Assembly (NCBI RefSeq): GCF_042650645.1
Contig: NZ_JBHSBI010000045.1
Span: forward strand, 17,478 to 81,477
DNA from: Nonomuraea purpurea
GTDB lineage: Bacteria; Actinomycetota; Actinomycetes; Streptosporangiales; Streptosporangiaceae
Length of the DNA stretch: 64,000 bases
Direction of reading: 5' to 3'
The notes beneath the pieces are model-generated. The model did not search any database, was not told the DNA's origin, and worked only from the letters and a program-made list of their open reading frames with translations. Position 1 is the first letter of the stretch, and each line of letters opens with the position of its first letter. The position numbers were made by a program, and so were the translations under genes. Shown one piece after another: positions 8,508 to 17,090 of the stretch.

Positions 8508-9701
8508 ATGGACGACCGCCAGCGCTACGATCGCGCGACAGCGGCCCTTGAAGCGCCGTTCGCCGTCCTCGATGTGGCGGCCATGCGGGCCAACGCCGCC
8601 GACCTCGTACGACGCGCGGCGGGCAAGCCGATCAGGGTGGCCAGCAAGTCGGTACGCAGCCGTGCGATCCTCGAACGCGTCCTGGCCATGGACGGCTTCC
8701 ACGGCGTCATGGCCTTCACCCTGCCCGAGGCCCTGTGGCTGGCCGCGCACGGCTTCACGGACCTGCTCGTGGCCTACCCCACGGCCGACCGCCGGGCACT
8801 CGCCGAGCTGGCCGGGGACACGCGGGCGGCCGACCGTATCACCGTGACCATCGATTCCGCGGCCCACCTGGAGTTTGTGGACGCGGCCGTGGCCGGAGTA
8901 CGCCCACGCGCCGAAATCCGGTTATGTATCGACATCGACGCGGGATATGTCGCCTTCGGCGGGAAATTTCGGGCGGGGGCGCTCCGCTCCCCCATCCGTG
9001 GGCCCGACGCCGCCGCCGACCTGGCCGCCGCCATCGCCAAGCGCCCCGGCTTCCGCCTGGCCGGGCTAATGGCGTACGAGGCCCAGATCGCCGGACTCGG
9101 GGACGCGCCGCCCGGGAACGCCGTCTACACCCGCGCCATCCGGCTCATGCAGGCCCGCTCGGCCAGGGACCTCCTCGTCAGGCGCGGACGCATCGTCAAC
9201 GCCGTCCGCCACCTCGCCGACCTGGAGTTCGTCAACGGCGGCGGCACCGGCTCCATCGAGACCACGGTCAGGGAGAAGGCGATCACGGAGGTGGCGGCCG
9301 GGTCGGGGCTGTTCCATCCCCGGCTGTTCGACTTCTACCGCCGCTTGTCCGGCCATCCGGCCGCGCTCTTCGCCCTGCCGGTGGTGCGCCGCCCGGCCCA
9401 GGGCACGGTGACGGTGCTCGGCGGCGGCTACCTGGCCTCGGGCGCGCCGGAGCCGAGCCGCCTGCCGCAGCCGTACCTACCCCCCGGCCTGCGGTACTCG
9501 CCCGACGAGGGCGCGGGCGAGGTGCAGACCCCGCTGCTCGGTCAGGCGGCCCAGGATCTGCGGATCGGGGACCGGGTGTGGTTCAGGCACGCCAAGGCGG
9601 GCGAGTTGTGCGAACGCTTCGACGCCCTCCACCTCGTGGACGGCGACACACTGGTGGAGTCGGTCCCGACGTACCGGGGTGAAGGACGGACATTCCTCTG
9701 A
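8508..9701 (+). CDS. PLP fold-III enzyme (alanine-racemase N-domain; amino acid deaminase/aldolase-like)
   Basis: 397 aa. The N-terminal TIM barrel has the PLP lysine in IRVASKSVRS (Lys47), the pattern of the D-threonine aldolase/D-serine dehydratase branch rather than true alanine racemase. A GGGTGSIETT phosphate-binding loop and a C-terminal beta domain with RIGDRVWFRHAKAGELCERF follow; the His and Cys there match the metal site of D-serine dehydratase-like enzymes. It probably cleaves or dehydrates a D-hydroxy amino acid, substrate unknown. Start ATG at 8508 has no obvious ribosome-binding site. Monocistronic. Confidence 0.8.
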   Translation: MDDRQRYDRATAALEAPFAVLDVAAMRANAADLVRRAAGKPIRVASKSVRSRAILERVLAMDGFHGVMAFTLPEALWLAAHGFTDLLVAYPTADRRALAELAGDTRAADRITVTIDSAAHLEFVDAAVAGVRPRAEIRLCIDIDAGYVAFGGKFRAGALRSPIRGPDAAADLAAAIAKRPGFRLAGLMAYEAQIAGLGDAPPGNAVYTRAIRLMQARSARDLLVRRGRIVNAVRHLADLEFVNGGGTGSIETTVREKAITEVAAGSGLFHPRLFDFYRRLSGHPAALFALPVVRRPAQGTVTVLGGGYLASGAPEPSRLPQPYLPPGLRYSPDEGAGEVQTPLLGQAAQDLRIGDRVWFRHAKAGELCERFDALHLVDGDTLVESVPTYRGEGRTFL

Positions 9702-9751
9702 CGGGCTGATAGGGCCTGCCTTTCACCGAAGGCGCGTGTTCTCCCTGCCGA

Positions 9752-10081
9752 TCAGCGCCTGCGGCGGCGGCGCCAGAGCGCGATGGCCGCCCCCACCACC
9801 AGCACGGCCCCGACGCCGATCAGCACCGGCGCCAGGTTGGGCCGCTCCTCCTCCCACACCTGGTCGGCGTCGGCGGCGTACTCGACAGGCCGCGGCGTCA
9901 CCCCCAGCGCGTCACCCACGGACGCCACGAGGTGGCCTGCCCTGCTCTTGACGTCGGCCACCGTGCGCTCGGCGACCCGCTTGGGGCTCACGCGGTCGGC
10001 GATGGCGTCGACCGTCTGCGCCAACTCCGTGCGCGTGCGCGCGATCCGCCGTTCCAGCTCGTCGGGATCGGTGTCAGCCAT
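9752..10081 (-). CDS. DUF3618 protein
   Basis: A 109-aa protein beginning MADTDPDELERRIARTRTEL, the DUF3618 helical signature, with an amphipathic helix, one membrane span near residues 85-103 and a terminal run of six arginines. DUF3618 proteins are small tail-anchored proteins common in actinobacteria, of unknown role. The N-terminus should face the cytoplasm. Convergent with the PLP enzyme gene, divergent from bcp. Confidence 0.85.
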   Translation of the reverse strand: MADTDPDELERRIARTRTELAQTVDAIADRVSPKRVAERTVADVKSRAGHLVASVGDALGVTPRPVEYAADADQVWEEERPNLAPVLIGVGAVLVVGAAIALWRRRRRR

Positions 10082-10230
10082 GGCTCTCCTCTCGACCGTA
10101 CGCGTGGCCGCGCATGTGCGGGGCTCCGTCCGTTGTGGTCGTGATCAGTCTGTCAGGTCGGCCCGCCGTACGGGACGGCGGCGCGGCCGATAGGTTGGCC
10201 CAGTAGACGGCGAGAACTCAGGAGGGCCCA

Positions 10231-10704
10231 ATGACCGAAACCAAGCTCGCGCCCGGCGACGCCGCGCCCGAGTTCACGCTACCCACCGCCGACGGCAGCA
10301 CCGTCTCGCTCGAGAGCTACCGCGGCAAGCGGGTGATCCTCTATTTCTACCCTGCCGCGATGACTCCCGGCTGCACCAAGCAGGCCTGCGACTTCCGCGA
10401 CAGCCTGGACCAGCTCACCGCCGAGGGATTCGTCGTCCTCGGCGTGTCGAAGGACAAGCCGGCGAAGCTGGCCACGTTCGTCGAGCACGACGCCCTGACC
10501 TTCCCGCTGCTGTCCGACCCCGAGCTGGGCGTGCACAAGGCCTACGGCGCCTACGGCCCCAAGAAGTCCTACGGCAAGGAGATCGTGGGCGTGATCCGCT
10601 CGACGTTCGTCATCGACGCCGACGGCAAGATCGAGCAGTCGCTTTACAACGTGCGGGCCACCGGCCACGTGGCCTCGCTCAAGAAGAAGCTCGGCCTGGC
10701 CTGA
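10231..10704 (+). CDS. bcp: Thioredoxin-dependent thiol peroxidase (peroxiredoxin Q/BCP)
   Basis: 157 aa, standard BCP length. It reduces hydrogen peroxide and organic hydroperoxides in the cytoplasm using thioredoxin. The active-site stretch MTPGCTKQACDFRD has the peroxidatic Cys48 and resolving Cys53 five residues apart, typical of the atypical 2-Cys Q subgroup. AGGAGG sits 6-7 bases before the ATG. Monocistronic, followed by GC-rich hairpins. Confidence 0.96.
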   Translation: MTETKLAPGDAAPEFTLPTADGSTVSLESYRGKRVILYFYPAAMTPGCTKQACDFRDSLDQLTAEGFVVLGVSKDKPAKLATFVEHDALTFPLLSDPELGVHKAYGAYGPKKSYGKEIVGVIRSTFVIDADGKIEQSLYNVRATGHVASLKKKLGLA

Positions 10705-10712
10705 CCACCCCC

Positions 10713-10758
10713 GCGTGGGCCCGGTGAATGGGCCCGCACCAGGCCCCGTGCGGGGGCC
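10713..10758 (+). terminator. GC-rich hairpins downstream of bcp
   Basis: Two stem-loops follow the bcp stop: GGGCCC (10717-10722) with GGGCCC (10730-10735), and GGCCCC (10742-10747) with GGGGCC (10753-10758). No U-tract follows, as is common for actinobacterial terminators. Confidence 0.5.
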
Positions 10759-10856
10759 CTCATCCGTGTCCGGCAGGTTGTAAGATTGGCTGGACGTGGC
10801 AGGGAAGGCCGCTCTCGCTCCAAAGTCGACGGCATCCGAGCTTCCTGTGCCCGCAT

Positions 10857-10929
10857 GGGGTCGTAGCCCAATGGCAGAGGCGCAGTCTTTAGGTGGCTGT
10901 TAGTGTGGGTTCGAATCCCACCGGCCCTA
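10857..10929 (+). tRNA. Class-I tRNA with anticodon UAG (would read CUA, Leu); identity uncertain
   Basis: A complete 73-nt cloverleaf. Acceptor GGGGTCG pairs with CGGCCCT, with G-U at the first and fifth pairs. D arm GCC/GGC has A14 and GG in the loop. Anticodon stem CAGTC/GGCTG holds loop TTTAGGT, anticodon TAG at 10890-10892. A 5-nt variable loop TTAGT is followed by the perfect T arm GTGGG-TTCGAAT-CCCAC. Discriminator is A; CCA is not encoded. All invariant bases (T8, A14, G18-G19, T33, T54-T55-C56) are present. A UAG anticodon implies leucine, but bacterial tRNA-Leu is class II with a long variable arm, which is missing here. The charged amino acid is therefore uncertain. Confidence 0.75.
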
Positions 10930-10935
10930 CAGAGT

Positions 10936-11412
10936 TCAACCCGTCCGCGTCGGCGGCGGCATCTCGAGCGTCGGCACGGCCTCGTCCGATCCCATCTCGC
11001 AGCGCACGCCCTCGTCCACGGGGTAGCACTGCGACGGGAAACCACGCTCGGTCCAGCGCGGGTGCTCCCAGGGTATTGCGCGCATCTCGTTCCGGTGGCC
11101 GAGTTCGCCGGCCACCGCCACGGCCGTGCCGCCCAGCAGCGCGCCGACGACGAGGCCGAGCAGCCCCGCGCCGATGATCTGGGCCGGCCGCTGCCGGAAG
11201 AAGCCTCTGAAGGAGTCCTGCCGTCCTGGCGGGTCCCAGGCGGGGGCCGGCGTGGTCGCCGTGGGGTAACGCGGCCCTTCTGAGGCGGCCTGGCCGTACC
11301 TCAGCCGCTCTTCGCCGGAGGCGTGGTGCCGGGCCGTCGGCTCGTCCGAGGCCGGGTCGCGCGGTGCTTCCTCTTCACCGCGCGACCCAACGTCGCGATC
11401 ATGATCCGCCAT
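10936..11412 (-). CDS. Single-span membrane protein of unknown function
   Basis: 158 aa. Residues 1-75 are polar, Pro- and charge-rich and likely disordered. One strong membrane span lies at about 82-104 (IIGAGLLGLVVGALLGG...). A short outer domain with two cysteines follows (QCYPVDEGVRCEMG), which may form a disulfide. The ATG at 11412 is chosen because GGGAG lies 6 bases before it; an in-frame GTG one codon upstream is less well placed. The gene ends 6 bases from the tRNA on the other strand. Confidence 0.7.
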   Translation of the reverse strand: MADHDRDVGSRGEEEAPRDPASDEPTARHHASGEERLRYGQAASEGPRYPTATTPAPAWDPPGRQDSFRGFFRQRPAQIIGAGLLGLVVGALLGGTAVAVAGELGHRNEMRAIPWEHPRWTERGFPSQCYPVDEGVRCEMGSDEAVPTLEMPPPTRTG

Positions 11413-11575
11413 CACGATCTCCCTTTACTCGCCCCCAAGGGGCGCTCCCAATGACAAGGATGCTCCCTGCGCCGTAAGACCTGCGTAAGACCACCGCCTC
11501 CTCAGACCTGGGTCGTACTCCCACTTCACCCTTCAGGCGGACACATGCCGGATCAGCTCTACATATCGTGATGAT

Positions 11576-12736
11576 GTGTTCGGCAGGGTACGGGTGTGGT
11601 CGAGACGCCACGAGAAGCTGGTGGGTGCGCTCCGGGTCGCCCCTTTGGCCGCGCTGTGCGGGATCCTCTTGGTGCCCTATGCGGCGATGGGCCCCACCTA
11701 CCTGGACCTGGCCCGGCACGTCGGCCTGTCGTGCGCGCTGATCGCGCCGCTGGCGGTCTGGCGCCACCGGCCGCTGTTGTCGTTCGCGGCCATCGCCCTG
11801 GTCAGCTTCGGGCAGTGGCTGACGGGCGTCGATCCGCTGCCCGCCAACCTCGCGGTCCTGGTGGCGCTCTGGACGGTGGCGCACCAGTGCTCGTTCCGCT
11901 GGGCGCTGGCGGCGTGCCTGGTGACGGAGCTGGGGACGTTCATGGCTCTGGAGGGCCTGGACTCCGCCACGATCGGCATGTTCACCACCAGCACGATCTT
12001 CGTGGTGACCATCTGGCTGGCGGGTCTGTACGCCAACACCCGCAGGCGCTACCTGGAGAGCCTGGAGGAGCGCGCCGAGCGGGCAGAACGCGAGCGCGAC
12101 CAGCAGGCCAGGATGGCCGCCGCGGCCGAGCGCGCCAGGATCGCCAGGGAGCTGCACGACGTGGTGGCCCACAACGTCAGCGTGATGGTGGTGCAGGCCG
12201 ACGGCGCGGGCTTCGCCATGGACAGCGACCCCGAACAGGCCCGTACGGCCGTCAAGACCATCTCCAAGACCGGCCGCGCCGCCCTGGCCGAGATGCGCAG
12301 GATGGTCGGCATCCTGCGCGAGAACGAGGCCGCCGGCACCGACTACACCCCGCAGCCCGGGCTGGGTCAGCTCGAAGACCTCGTCCAGGGCTCCGGGCTG
12401 CCCGCCCGCCTGCGGGTCGGCGGCGTGCCGGCCGAACTGCCGGAAGGACAGCAGCTCGCGGTCTACCGCATCGTCCAGGAGGCCCTGACGAACGCGCTCA
12501 AACACGGCGGCCCCGGCGTCCGCGCGGTCGTGGAGATCGACTACACCGGCCCCGCGCTGGTCGTCCGCGTGACCGACGACGGCAGGGGCGCGGCGGCCCC
12601 GAAGAGCCCCGACGGCCACGGTCTCATCGGCATGCGCGAGCGCGTCGGCCTGTACGGCGGCGACGTGCGCACGGGCCCCCTGCGGGGCGGCGGTTTCGAG
12701 GTGCTGGCCAGGTTACCCATGGCCAGGGCGGCATAG
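11576..12736 (+). CDS. Sensor histidine kinase, DesK/NarX type (HisKA_3)
   Basis: 386 aa. Residues ~15-155 contain about five membrane spans without a large outer domain, suggesting a membrane-state or intramembrane sensor. A coiled coil (155-185) leads to the HisKA_3 box ARELHDVVAHNVSVM with phospho-acceptor His194. The HATPase domain carries the N box ALTNALKHG and a DDGRG loop. The GTG start follows a TATCGT -10-like box by 6 bases, suggesting a leaderless transcript. It is 13 bp from the response regulator gene, and the pair precedes an ABC exporter that may be its target. Confidence 0.93.
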   Translation: MFGRVRVWSRRHEKLVGALRVAPLAALCGILLVPYAAMGPTYLDLARHVGLSCALIAPLAVWRHRPLLSFAAIALVSFGQWLTGVDPLPANLAVLVALWTVAHQCSFRWALAACLVTELGTFMALEGLDSATIGMFTTSTIFVVTIWLAGLYANTRRRYLESLEERAERAERERDQQARMAAAAERARIARELHDVVAHNVSVMVVQADGAGFAMDSDPEQARTAVKTISKTGRAALAEMRRMVGILRENEAAGTDYTPQPGLGQLEDLVQGSGLPARLRVGGVPAELPEGQQLAVYRIVQEALTNALKHGGPGVRAVVEIDYTGPALVVRVTDDGRGAAAPKSPDGHGLIGMRERVGLYGGDVRTGPLRGGGFEVLARLPMARAA

Positions 12737-12749
12737 AGGAGGAGACCCG

Positions 12750-13400
12750 GTGATACGCGTCATGCTGGTGGACGATCAGATGTTGTTGCGGGCCGGCTTC
12801 AAGATGGTGCTCGGGGCGCAACCGGACATCGAGGTCGTGGCCGAGGCCGGTGACGGGGCCGAGGCGCTGAAGCTGCTCGAAAGCACCGAGGTGGACGTCG
12901 TGCTCATGGACGTGCGCATGCCCACGATGGACGGCGTCGAGGCCACGCGGCGCATCGAGGGGCCGAAGGTGCTCATCCTGACCACGTTCGACCTCGACGA
13001 GTACGCGTTCTCGGCGATCAAGGCCGGCGCGGCCGGGTTCCTGCTGAAGGACGTGCCGCCCGACGACCTGGTCAACGCCATCCGGCTGGTGCACGCGGGC
13101 GACGCGGTCGTCTCGCCGAGCACGCTGCGCAGGATGCTGGACCGCTTCGCCGCCCAGTTGCCGACCGAGGAGCTGGCGGCGACGGCCGAGCTGACGCCGC
13201 GCGAGCGTGAGGTGCTGCTCATGGTGGCCCGCGGGCTGTCCAACATGGAGATCGCCGCCGGCCTGGAGGTGGCGGAGGCGACGGTGAAGACGCATCTGGG
13301 CCGGGTGCTGGCCAAGCTGGGGCTGCGGGACCGGGCGCAGGTCGTGGTGTACGCCTACGAGGCGGGCATCGTCGTGCCGTCCCATCGGCCGAAAGTCTGA
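12750..13400 (+). CDS. NarL/LuxR-family response regulator
   Basis: A 216-aa regulator. The N-terminal receiver domain (1-120) has acidic residues VDDQ, phospho-acceptor Asp54 in VLMDVRMP and the Lys in FLLKDVPP. The C-terminal LuxR-type helix-turn-helix (about 148-208) shows LTPREREVL and MEIAAGLEVAEATVKTHLGRVLAKLGLRDR. GTG start with AGGAGG ahead. Cognate partner of the kinase directly upstream; likely controls the ABC genes downstream. Confidence 0.95.
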   Translation: MIRVMLVDDQMLLRAGFKMVLGAQPDIEVVAEAGDGAEALKLLESTEVDVVLMDVRMPTMDGVEATRRIEGPKVLILTTFDLDEYAFSAIKAGAAGFLLKDVPPDDLVNAIRLVHAGDAVVSPSTLRRMLDRFAAQLPTEELAATAELTPREREVLLMVARGLSNMEIAAGLEVAEATVKTHLGRVLAKLGLRDRAQVVVYAYEAGIVVPSHRPKV

Positions 13401-13402
13401 TC

Positions 13403-13425
13403 CGGGTCATCCGGGGTCTGACCCG
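13403..13425. promoter_or_regulatory. Inverted repeat ahead of the ABC exporter (candidate operator)
   Basis: CGGGTCA (13403-13409) and TGACCCG (13419-13425) form a perfect 7-bp inverted repeat with a 9-bp spacer, directly after the response regulator stop and about 90 bases before the ABC ATPase start. It could be the regulator's binding site; a weak terminator hairpin is the alternative. Confidence 0.4.
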
Positions 13426-13514
13426 AAGTCCCTCCTCAGGGCTCATGGAACGGGCGTTTCCGGCTCCTAGCGTGGTTCGCGCCTTGAAGTGCACGACGAA
13501 CGTTTGGAGCCGAT

Positions 13515-14267
13515 ATGACGCTCACAGAAACCCGGCGGCAGGCCCCGCCCGCGGTGGTGGCCGCCGACCTGACCAAGGTGTACGGCCAGGGCGACGCCGT
13601 CGTCCACGCCCTGCGCGGTGTGAACGTGGCGTTCGCGACGGGCGCGTTCACCGCGATCATGGGGCCGTCGGGGTCCGGCAAGTCCACGCTCATGCACTGC
13701 CTGGCCGGGCTCGACACCGCCACGTCCGGCACCGTGCACATCGGCGAGGTGCAGCTGACCGGGCTGACCGACAGGCGGCTGACGCTGCTGCGCCGCGAGC
13801 GCATCGGCTTCGTCTTCCAGGCGTTCAACCTGCTGCCCACGCTCACCGCCGAGCAGAACATCCGCCTGCCTCTGGACATCGCCGCCCGCCAGGCCGACGA
13901 AACGCTGTTCACGCGGGTCGTCGAGACCGTCGGGCTGAAGGACCGGCTCGGGCACCGGCCGAGCGAGCTGTCCGGTGGGCAGCAGCAGCGCGTGGCCGTG
14001 GCCAGGGCGCTCATCAGCAAGCCGCAGGTGATCTTCGCCGACGAGCCGACGGGCAACCTCGACTCGCGCAGCGGTGCCGAGGTGCTGTCGTTCCTGCGCA
14101 CGTCCGTTCGGGAACTGGGCCAGACCATCGTCATGGTCACCCACGATCCGGTGGCGGCCGCGTACGCCGACCGGGTGGTGTTCCTGCGCGACGGCGAGCT
14201 CGTCACCGAGATCGACGCGCCGACGCCGCAGTCCGTGCTGGACACGCTCGTGCGGCTGGAGGCGTGA
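13515..14267 (+). CDS. ABC transporter ATP-binding protein (LolD/MacB type)
   Basis: A 250-aa ATPase. Walker A GPSGSGKST at 50-58, Q-loop FVFQAFN near 99-105, signature LSGGQ at 152-156, Walker B VIFADEP at 172-178 and switch His in VMVTHD. Similarity pattern is that of the LolD/FtsE/MacB group that drives FtsX-type permeases by mechanotransmission. The permease gene starts 2 bases after the stop. The upstream two-component system suggests induction by an envelope-active compound, as in many actinomycete resistance loci. Confidence 0.95.
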   Translation: MTLTETRRQAPPAVVAADLTKVYGQGDAVVHALRGVNVAFATGAFTAIMGPSGSGKSTLMHCLAGLDTATSGTVHIGEVQLTGLTDRRLTLLRRERIGFVFQAFNLLPTLTAEQNIRLPLDIAARQADETLFTRVVETVGLKDRLGHRPSELSGGQQQRVAVARALISKPQVIFADEPTGNLDSRSGAEVLSFLRTSVRELGQTIVMVTHDPVAAAYADRVVFLRDGELVTEIDAPTPQSVLDTLVRLEA

Positions 14268-14268
14268 G

Positions 14269-16758
14269 GTGCTGAGGACGACGCTGGCCGGGCTGCGCGC
14301 CCACCGGCTCAGGTTGCTGCTCACCGCCCTGGCGATCATGCTGGGGCTGGGGTTCATCGCGGGCACGTTCGTGCTGAACGACACCGTCGAGGCCGGATTC
14401 GCCCAGCGGGTCACGGCCGACGCGGGCAAGGTGGACGTCGTCGTCCTGCCGGGCAAGCCGGGCGGCCTGCTGGACGAGCGGGTGTTGCGGCGCGTGCGCG
14501 CGCTGGACGGCGTGCGCGAGGCTCAGGGCCTGGTCAGGGGGCCCGCGCCGCTGCTCGGCAAGGACGGCAAGACCGTGGGCGATGCCCCCACCACGGCCAT
14601 GTCCGTCGTCCTCGGCCCGCTCGACCGCGCCGACATCGTCTCCGGCACCGGCCCGGGAACCGACGACAGGGCCGCCGTGCTCGACGAGAACACCGCCAGG
14701 GCCCAGGGCTTCACGGTCGGCGAGACGATCACCGTGCTCGACCACGAGCGGAACCCGCACGACTTCAGGCTCGTCGGCCTCCTCGACCCCGGCGTGGACC
14801 AGGAGCTGGCCTTCACCGGAGCGCTCGGCTTCACCACGGCCACGGCACAGCGCATGACCGGCGCGAAGGGCTACAGCGAGATCGACGTCGCGGGCGAGGC
14901 GCCCGGCCTCACGCAGGCCGTGGCCGCCGCCGTCGGCGCGGGCCACGTGGTCAAGACCGGCGCCGAACTGGCCGACGACCTGGCCAGAGCGGCCGGGGTC
15001 GAAACCCGCATGTTCACACTGGGGCTGCTGCTGTTCGGCGTGGTCGCGATGATGGTGGCCGCGCTGGTCATCTACAACACCTTCAACATCCTCATCGCGC
15101 AGCGCACCAGGGAGATGGCCCTGCTGCGGTGCATCGGGGCCACGCGTGGCCAGGTGTTCGGCTCGGTCCTGCTGGAGTCGGCCGCGGTGGGGGCGCTCGC
15201 CTCCGTGCTCGGCCTGGTCGTCGGGTACGGCCTGGCCTCGGCCACACTGGCGGTGCTGAACGCGCTGGACGCCCCGCTGCCCACCGACGCGGCCGTCGCC
15301 CTCAGCCCTGCCACGATCGCGATCGGCCTGGCCGTCGGCCTCGTCGTCACCATGTGCGCGGCCCTGCTGCCGGCCAGGTCGGCCACGCGGGTCGCGCCGA
15401 TCGCCGCGCTACGCAGCCAGGTCGAGGAGCAGACGTTCCGCATGGGGCGGGCGCGCGTCCTGTCGGCCGCGCTCTTCCTCCTGGCGGGCGCCGGCACGAC
15501 CTGCGCCGGCGTGCTGATCCTCGAACCCGGTCAGCAGATCTCGCTCCTCGTCGTGATGGCCGGGGGCGCGCTGACGTTCCTGGCCGTGCTGATCCTCGGC
15601 CCGGTACTGGTCAAGCCGCTGAGCGCGCTGGTCGGCTGGATCCCGCGCAGGCTGTTCGGCGTGCCAGGGCGGCTGGCGGTGGACAACTCCGGCCGCAACC
15701 CCCGGCGGGCCGCGACCACGACCGTCGCGCTGACGATCGGCGTGACGCTGATGACGCTGATCTCGGTCGTCACGGCCTCCACCCGGCTGACGATGACGGC
15801 CAAACTGGACGAGCAGTTCCCTGTCGACTACCTGCTGGCGAGCCAGGAACGCGACCCGGTCATCCCCAGATCCGTCGCCAGGGAGCTGCGCGAGCGGCCC
15901 GAACTGGCCTCCGTACTGCAGATCCGCGAGGCCGAGGCGACCGTGGCGGGCAAGGCTCTCGACGTCGGCACCTACAGCGGGCCCATGCGGCCGTACGTCA
16001 CCTCCGGCTCCATGGACGGCTTCGGCGCCGGGCAGGTGGCGCTGGACGAGAACGCGGCCAAGGCGCTCGGCGTGGCCGTCGGCGCGTCGGTGTCGCTCAA
16101 GACCCCCGAGGCCGGGACGGTGCCGCTGAAGGTGGTGGCGGTGCTCGACGGGTCGCAGTCGTCGCTGCCGCCCGTCACGGTCGCGGAAGAGCCGTTCGAG
16201 ACGTACTTCGGAGCGGTCCCCGACTCACGGGTGCTGGTCAACGTCAAGGACGGCGTGCCGCCCGAGCAGGCCCGCAAGGTGGTGGACGCCGCCGTGGCGG
16301 ACTATCCGGTCGTACGGGTGTCGAGCTCGACAGAGGTACGCGGGCAGTTCGACGAGACGCTGGACATGATGCTGATGATCATCACTGGGCTGCTGGGGCT
16401 GGCGATCCTGATCTCGCTGCTGGGCATCGCCAACACCCTTTCCCTGTCGGTCCACGAACGGACCAGGGAGTCGGCCCTGCTGCGGGCCCTCGGGCTGACC
16501 CGGCCGCAACTGCGCGGGATGCTCTCGGTCGAGGCGCTGGTGCTCGGGCTGATCGGGGCGCTGGTGGGCGTCGTGCTCGGGGGCGTCTTCGGGTGGGCCG
16601 CGATGATGGCGATGCTCGACGGGGCCGTGCTGTCCGTGCCCGTGGGGCAGATCGTGCTGTTCGTGGCGCTGTCGGGGGTGGCCGGGGTGCTGGCCGCCGT
16701 CCTGCCCGCCCGCCGCGCCGCCCGGACGTCGATCGTCGGCTCACTGGCAAGAGGCTGA
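14269..16758 (+). CDS. FtsX/MacB-type ABC transporter permease
   Basis: 829 aa with two FtsX repeats. An N-terminal span (residues ~12-32) is followed by a large outer domain, then three spans near 245-345. A second span/outer-domain unit begins near 430-480, with three C-terminal spans near 710-810. This 8-10 span, double-FtsX build is typical of Gram-positive peptide/antibiotic efflux or envelope-stress exporters. The GTG at 14269 is chosen because GGAGG lies just upstream and the protein begins LRTTLAGLRAHRLRLLLTALAI, the usual opening; the frame stays open upstream but only as antisense-like sequence. Confidence 0.92.
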   Translation: MLRTTLAGLRAHRLRLLLTALAIMLGLGFIAGTFVLNDTVEAGFAQRVTADAGKVDVVVLPGKPGGLLDERVLRRVRALDGVREAQGLVRGPAPLLGKDGKTVGDAPTTAMSVVLGPLDRADIVSGTGPGTDDRAAVLDENTARAQGFTVGETITVLDHERNPHDFRLVGLLDPGVDQELAFTGALGFTTATAQRMTGAKGYSEIDVAGEAPGLTQAVAAAVGAGHVVKTGAELADDLARAAGVETRMFTLGLLLFGVVAMMVAALVIYNTFNILIAQRTREMALLRCIGATRGQVFGSVLLESAAVGALASVLGLVVGYGLASATLAVLNALDAPLPTDAAVALSPATIAIGLAVGLVVTMCAALLPARSATRVAPIAALRSQVEEQTFRMGRARVLSAALFLLAGAGTTCAGVLILEPGQQISLLVVMAGGALTFLAVLILGPVLVKPLSALVGWIPRRLFGVPGRLAVDNSGRNPRRAATTTVALTIGVTLMTLISVVTASTRLTMTAKLDEQFPVDYLLASQERDPVIPRSVARELRERPELASVLQIREAEATVAGKALDVGTYSGPMRPYVTSGSMDGFGAGQVALDENAAKALGVAVGASVSLKTPEAGTVPLKVVAVLDGSQSSLPPVTVAEEPFETYFGAVPDSRVLVNVKDGVPPEQARKVVDAAVADYPVVRVSSSTEVRGQFDETLDMMLMIITGLLGLAILISLLGIANTLSLSVHERTRESALLRALGLTRPQLRGMLSVEALVLGLIGALVGVVLGGVFGWAAMMAMLDGAVLSVPVGQIVLFVALSGVAGVLAAVLPARRAARTSIVGSLARG

Positions 16759-16820
16759 CCACCGCGTCCCGGACGCTTCCGGCCCACCCGGGCAGCACCT
16801 TTCCCGGCGCTTTGCGGGCG

Positions 16821-17090
16821 TCAGCGGGGGGTGCGGCCCGGCCAGAGCTCGGCTACCGTCTCGGGGTCGAGCAGCGGCCGGGCCACCACCTCGCCCGTGG
16901 CCCGGTCGATCACGATGCAGCCGCCTCCCACCGTCTCCGGCAACTGGGCCGGATCGTCGGGGTCCAGTTCCCGTACCCATGCGACATATCCATCAAGGAA
17001 CCCAAAAACCCCCACCGACAGCGCCTCATCCGGCTGCCTGACCCCGTTGAAGTACTCCTCGGCCAGCGCCCTGGCCTCGTCCAGCTTCAT
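16821..17090 (-). CDS. YrhB/Imm35-like putative immunity protein
   Basis: 89 aa, alpha then beta: MKLDEARALAEEYFNG helix, then strands ending in GGGCIVIDRATGEV, the pattern of YrhB/Imm35-type immunity proteins. The gene overlaps the toxin stop by 4 bases (ATGA), so it is co-translated with it, as expected for a toxin-immunity pair. It probably binds and blocks the papain-like domain of the upstream gene product. A longer frame reading upstream into the toxin gene lacks similarity. The family call is from pattern only; the role rests mostly on context. Confidence 0.62.
   Translation of the reverse strand: MKLDEARALAEEYFNGVRQPDEALSVGVFGFLDGYVAWVRELDPDDPAQLPETVGGGCIVIDRATGEVVARPLLDPETVAELWPGRTPR

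Noticed and set aside
10857..10929. Reading the tRNA as an amber suppressor or pyrrolysine tRNA
   Set aside because: The anticodon is UAG, which reads CUA; an amber-reading tRNA needs CUA. D loop and variable loop also do not match tRNA-Pyl.
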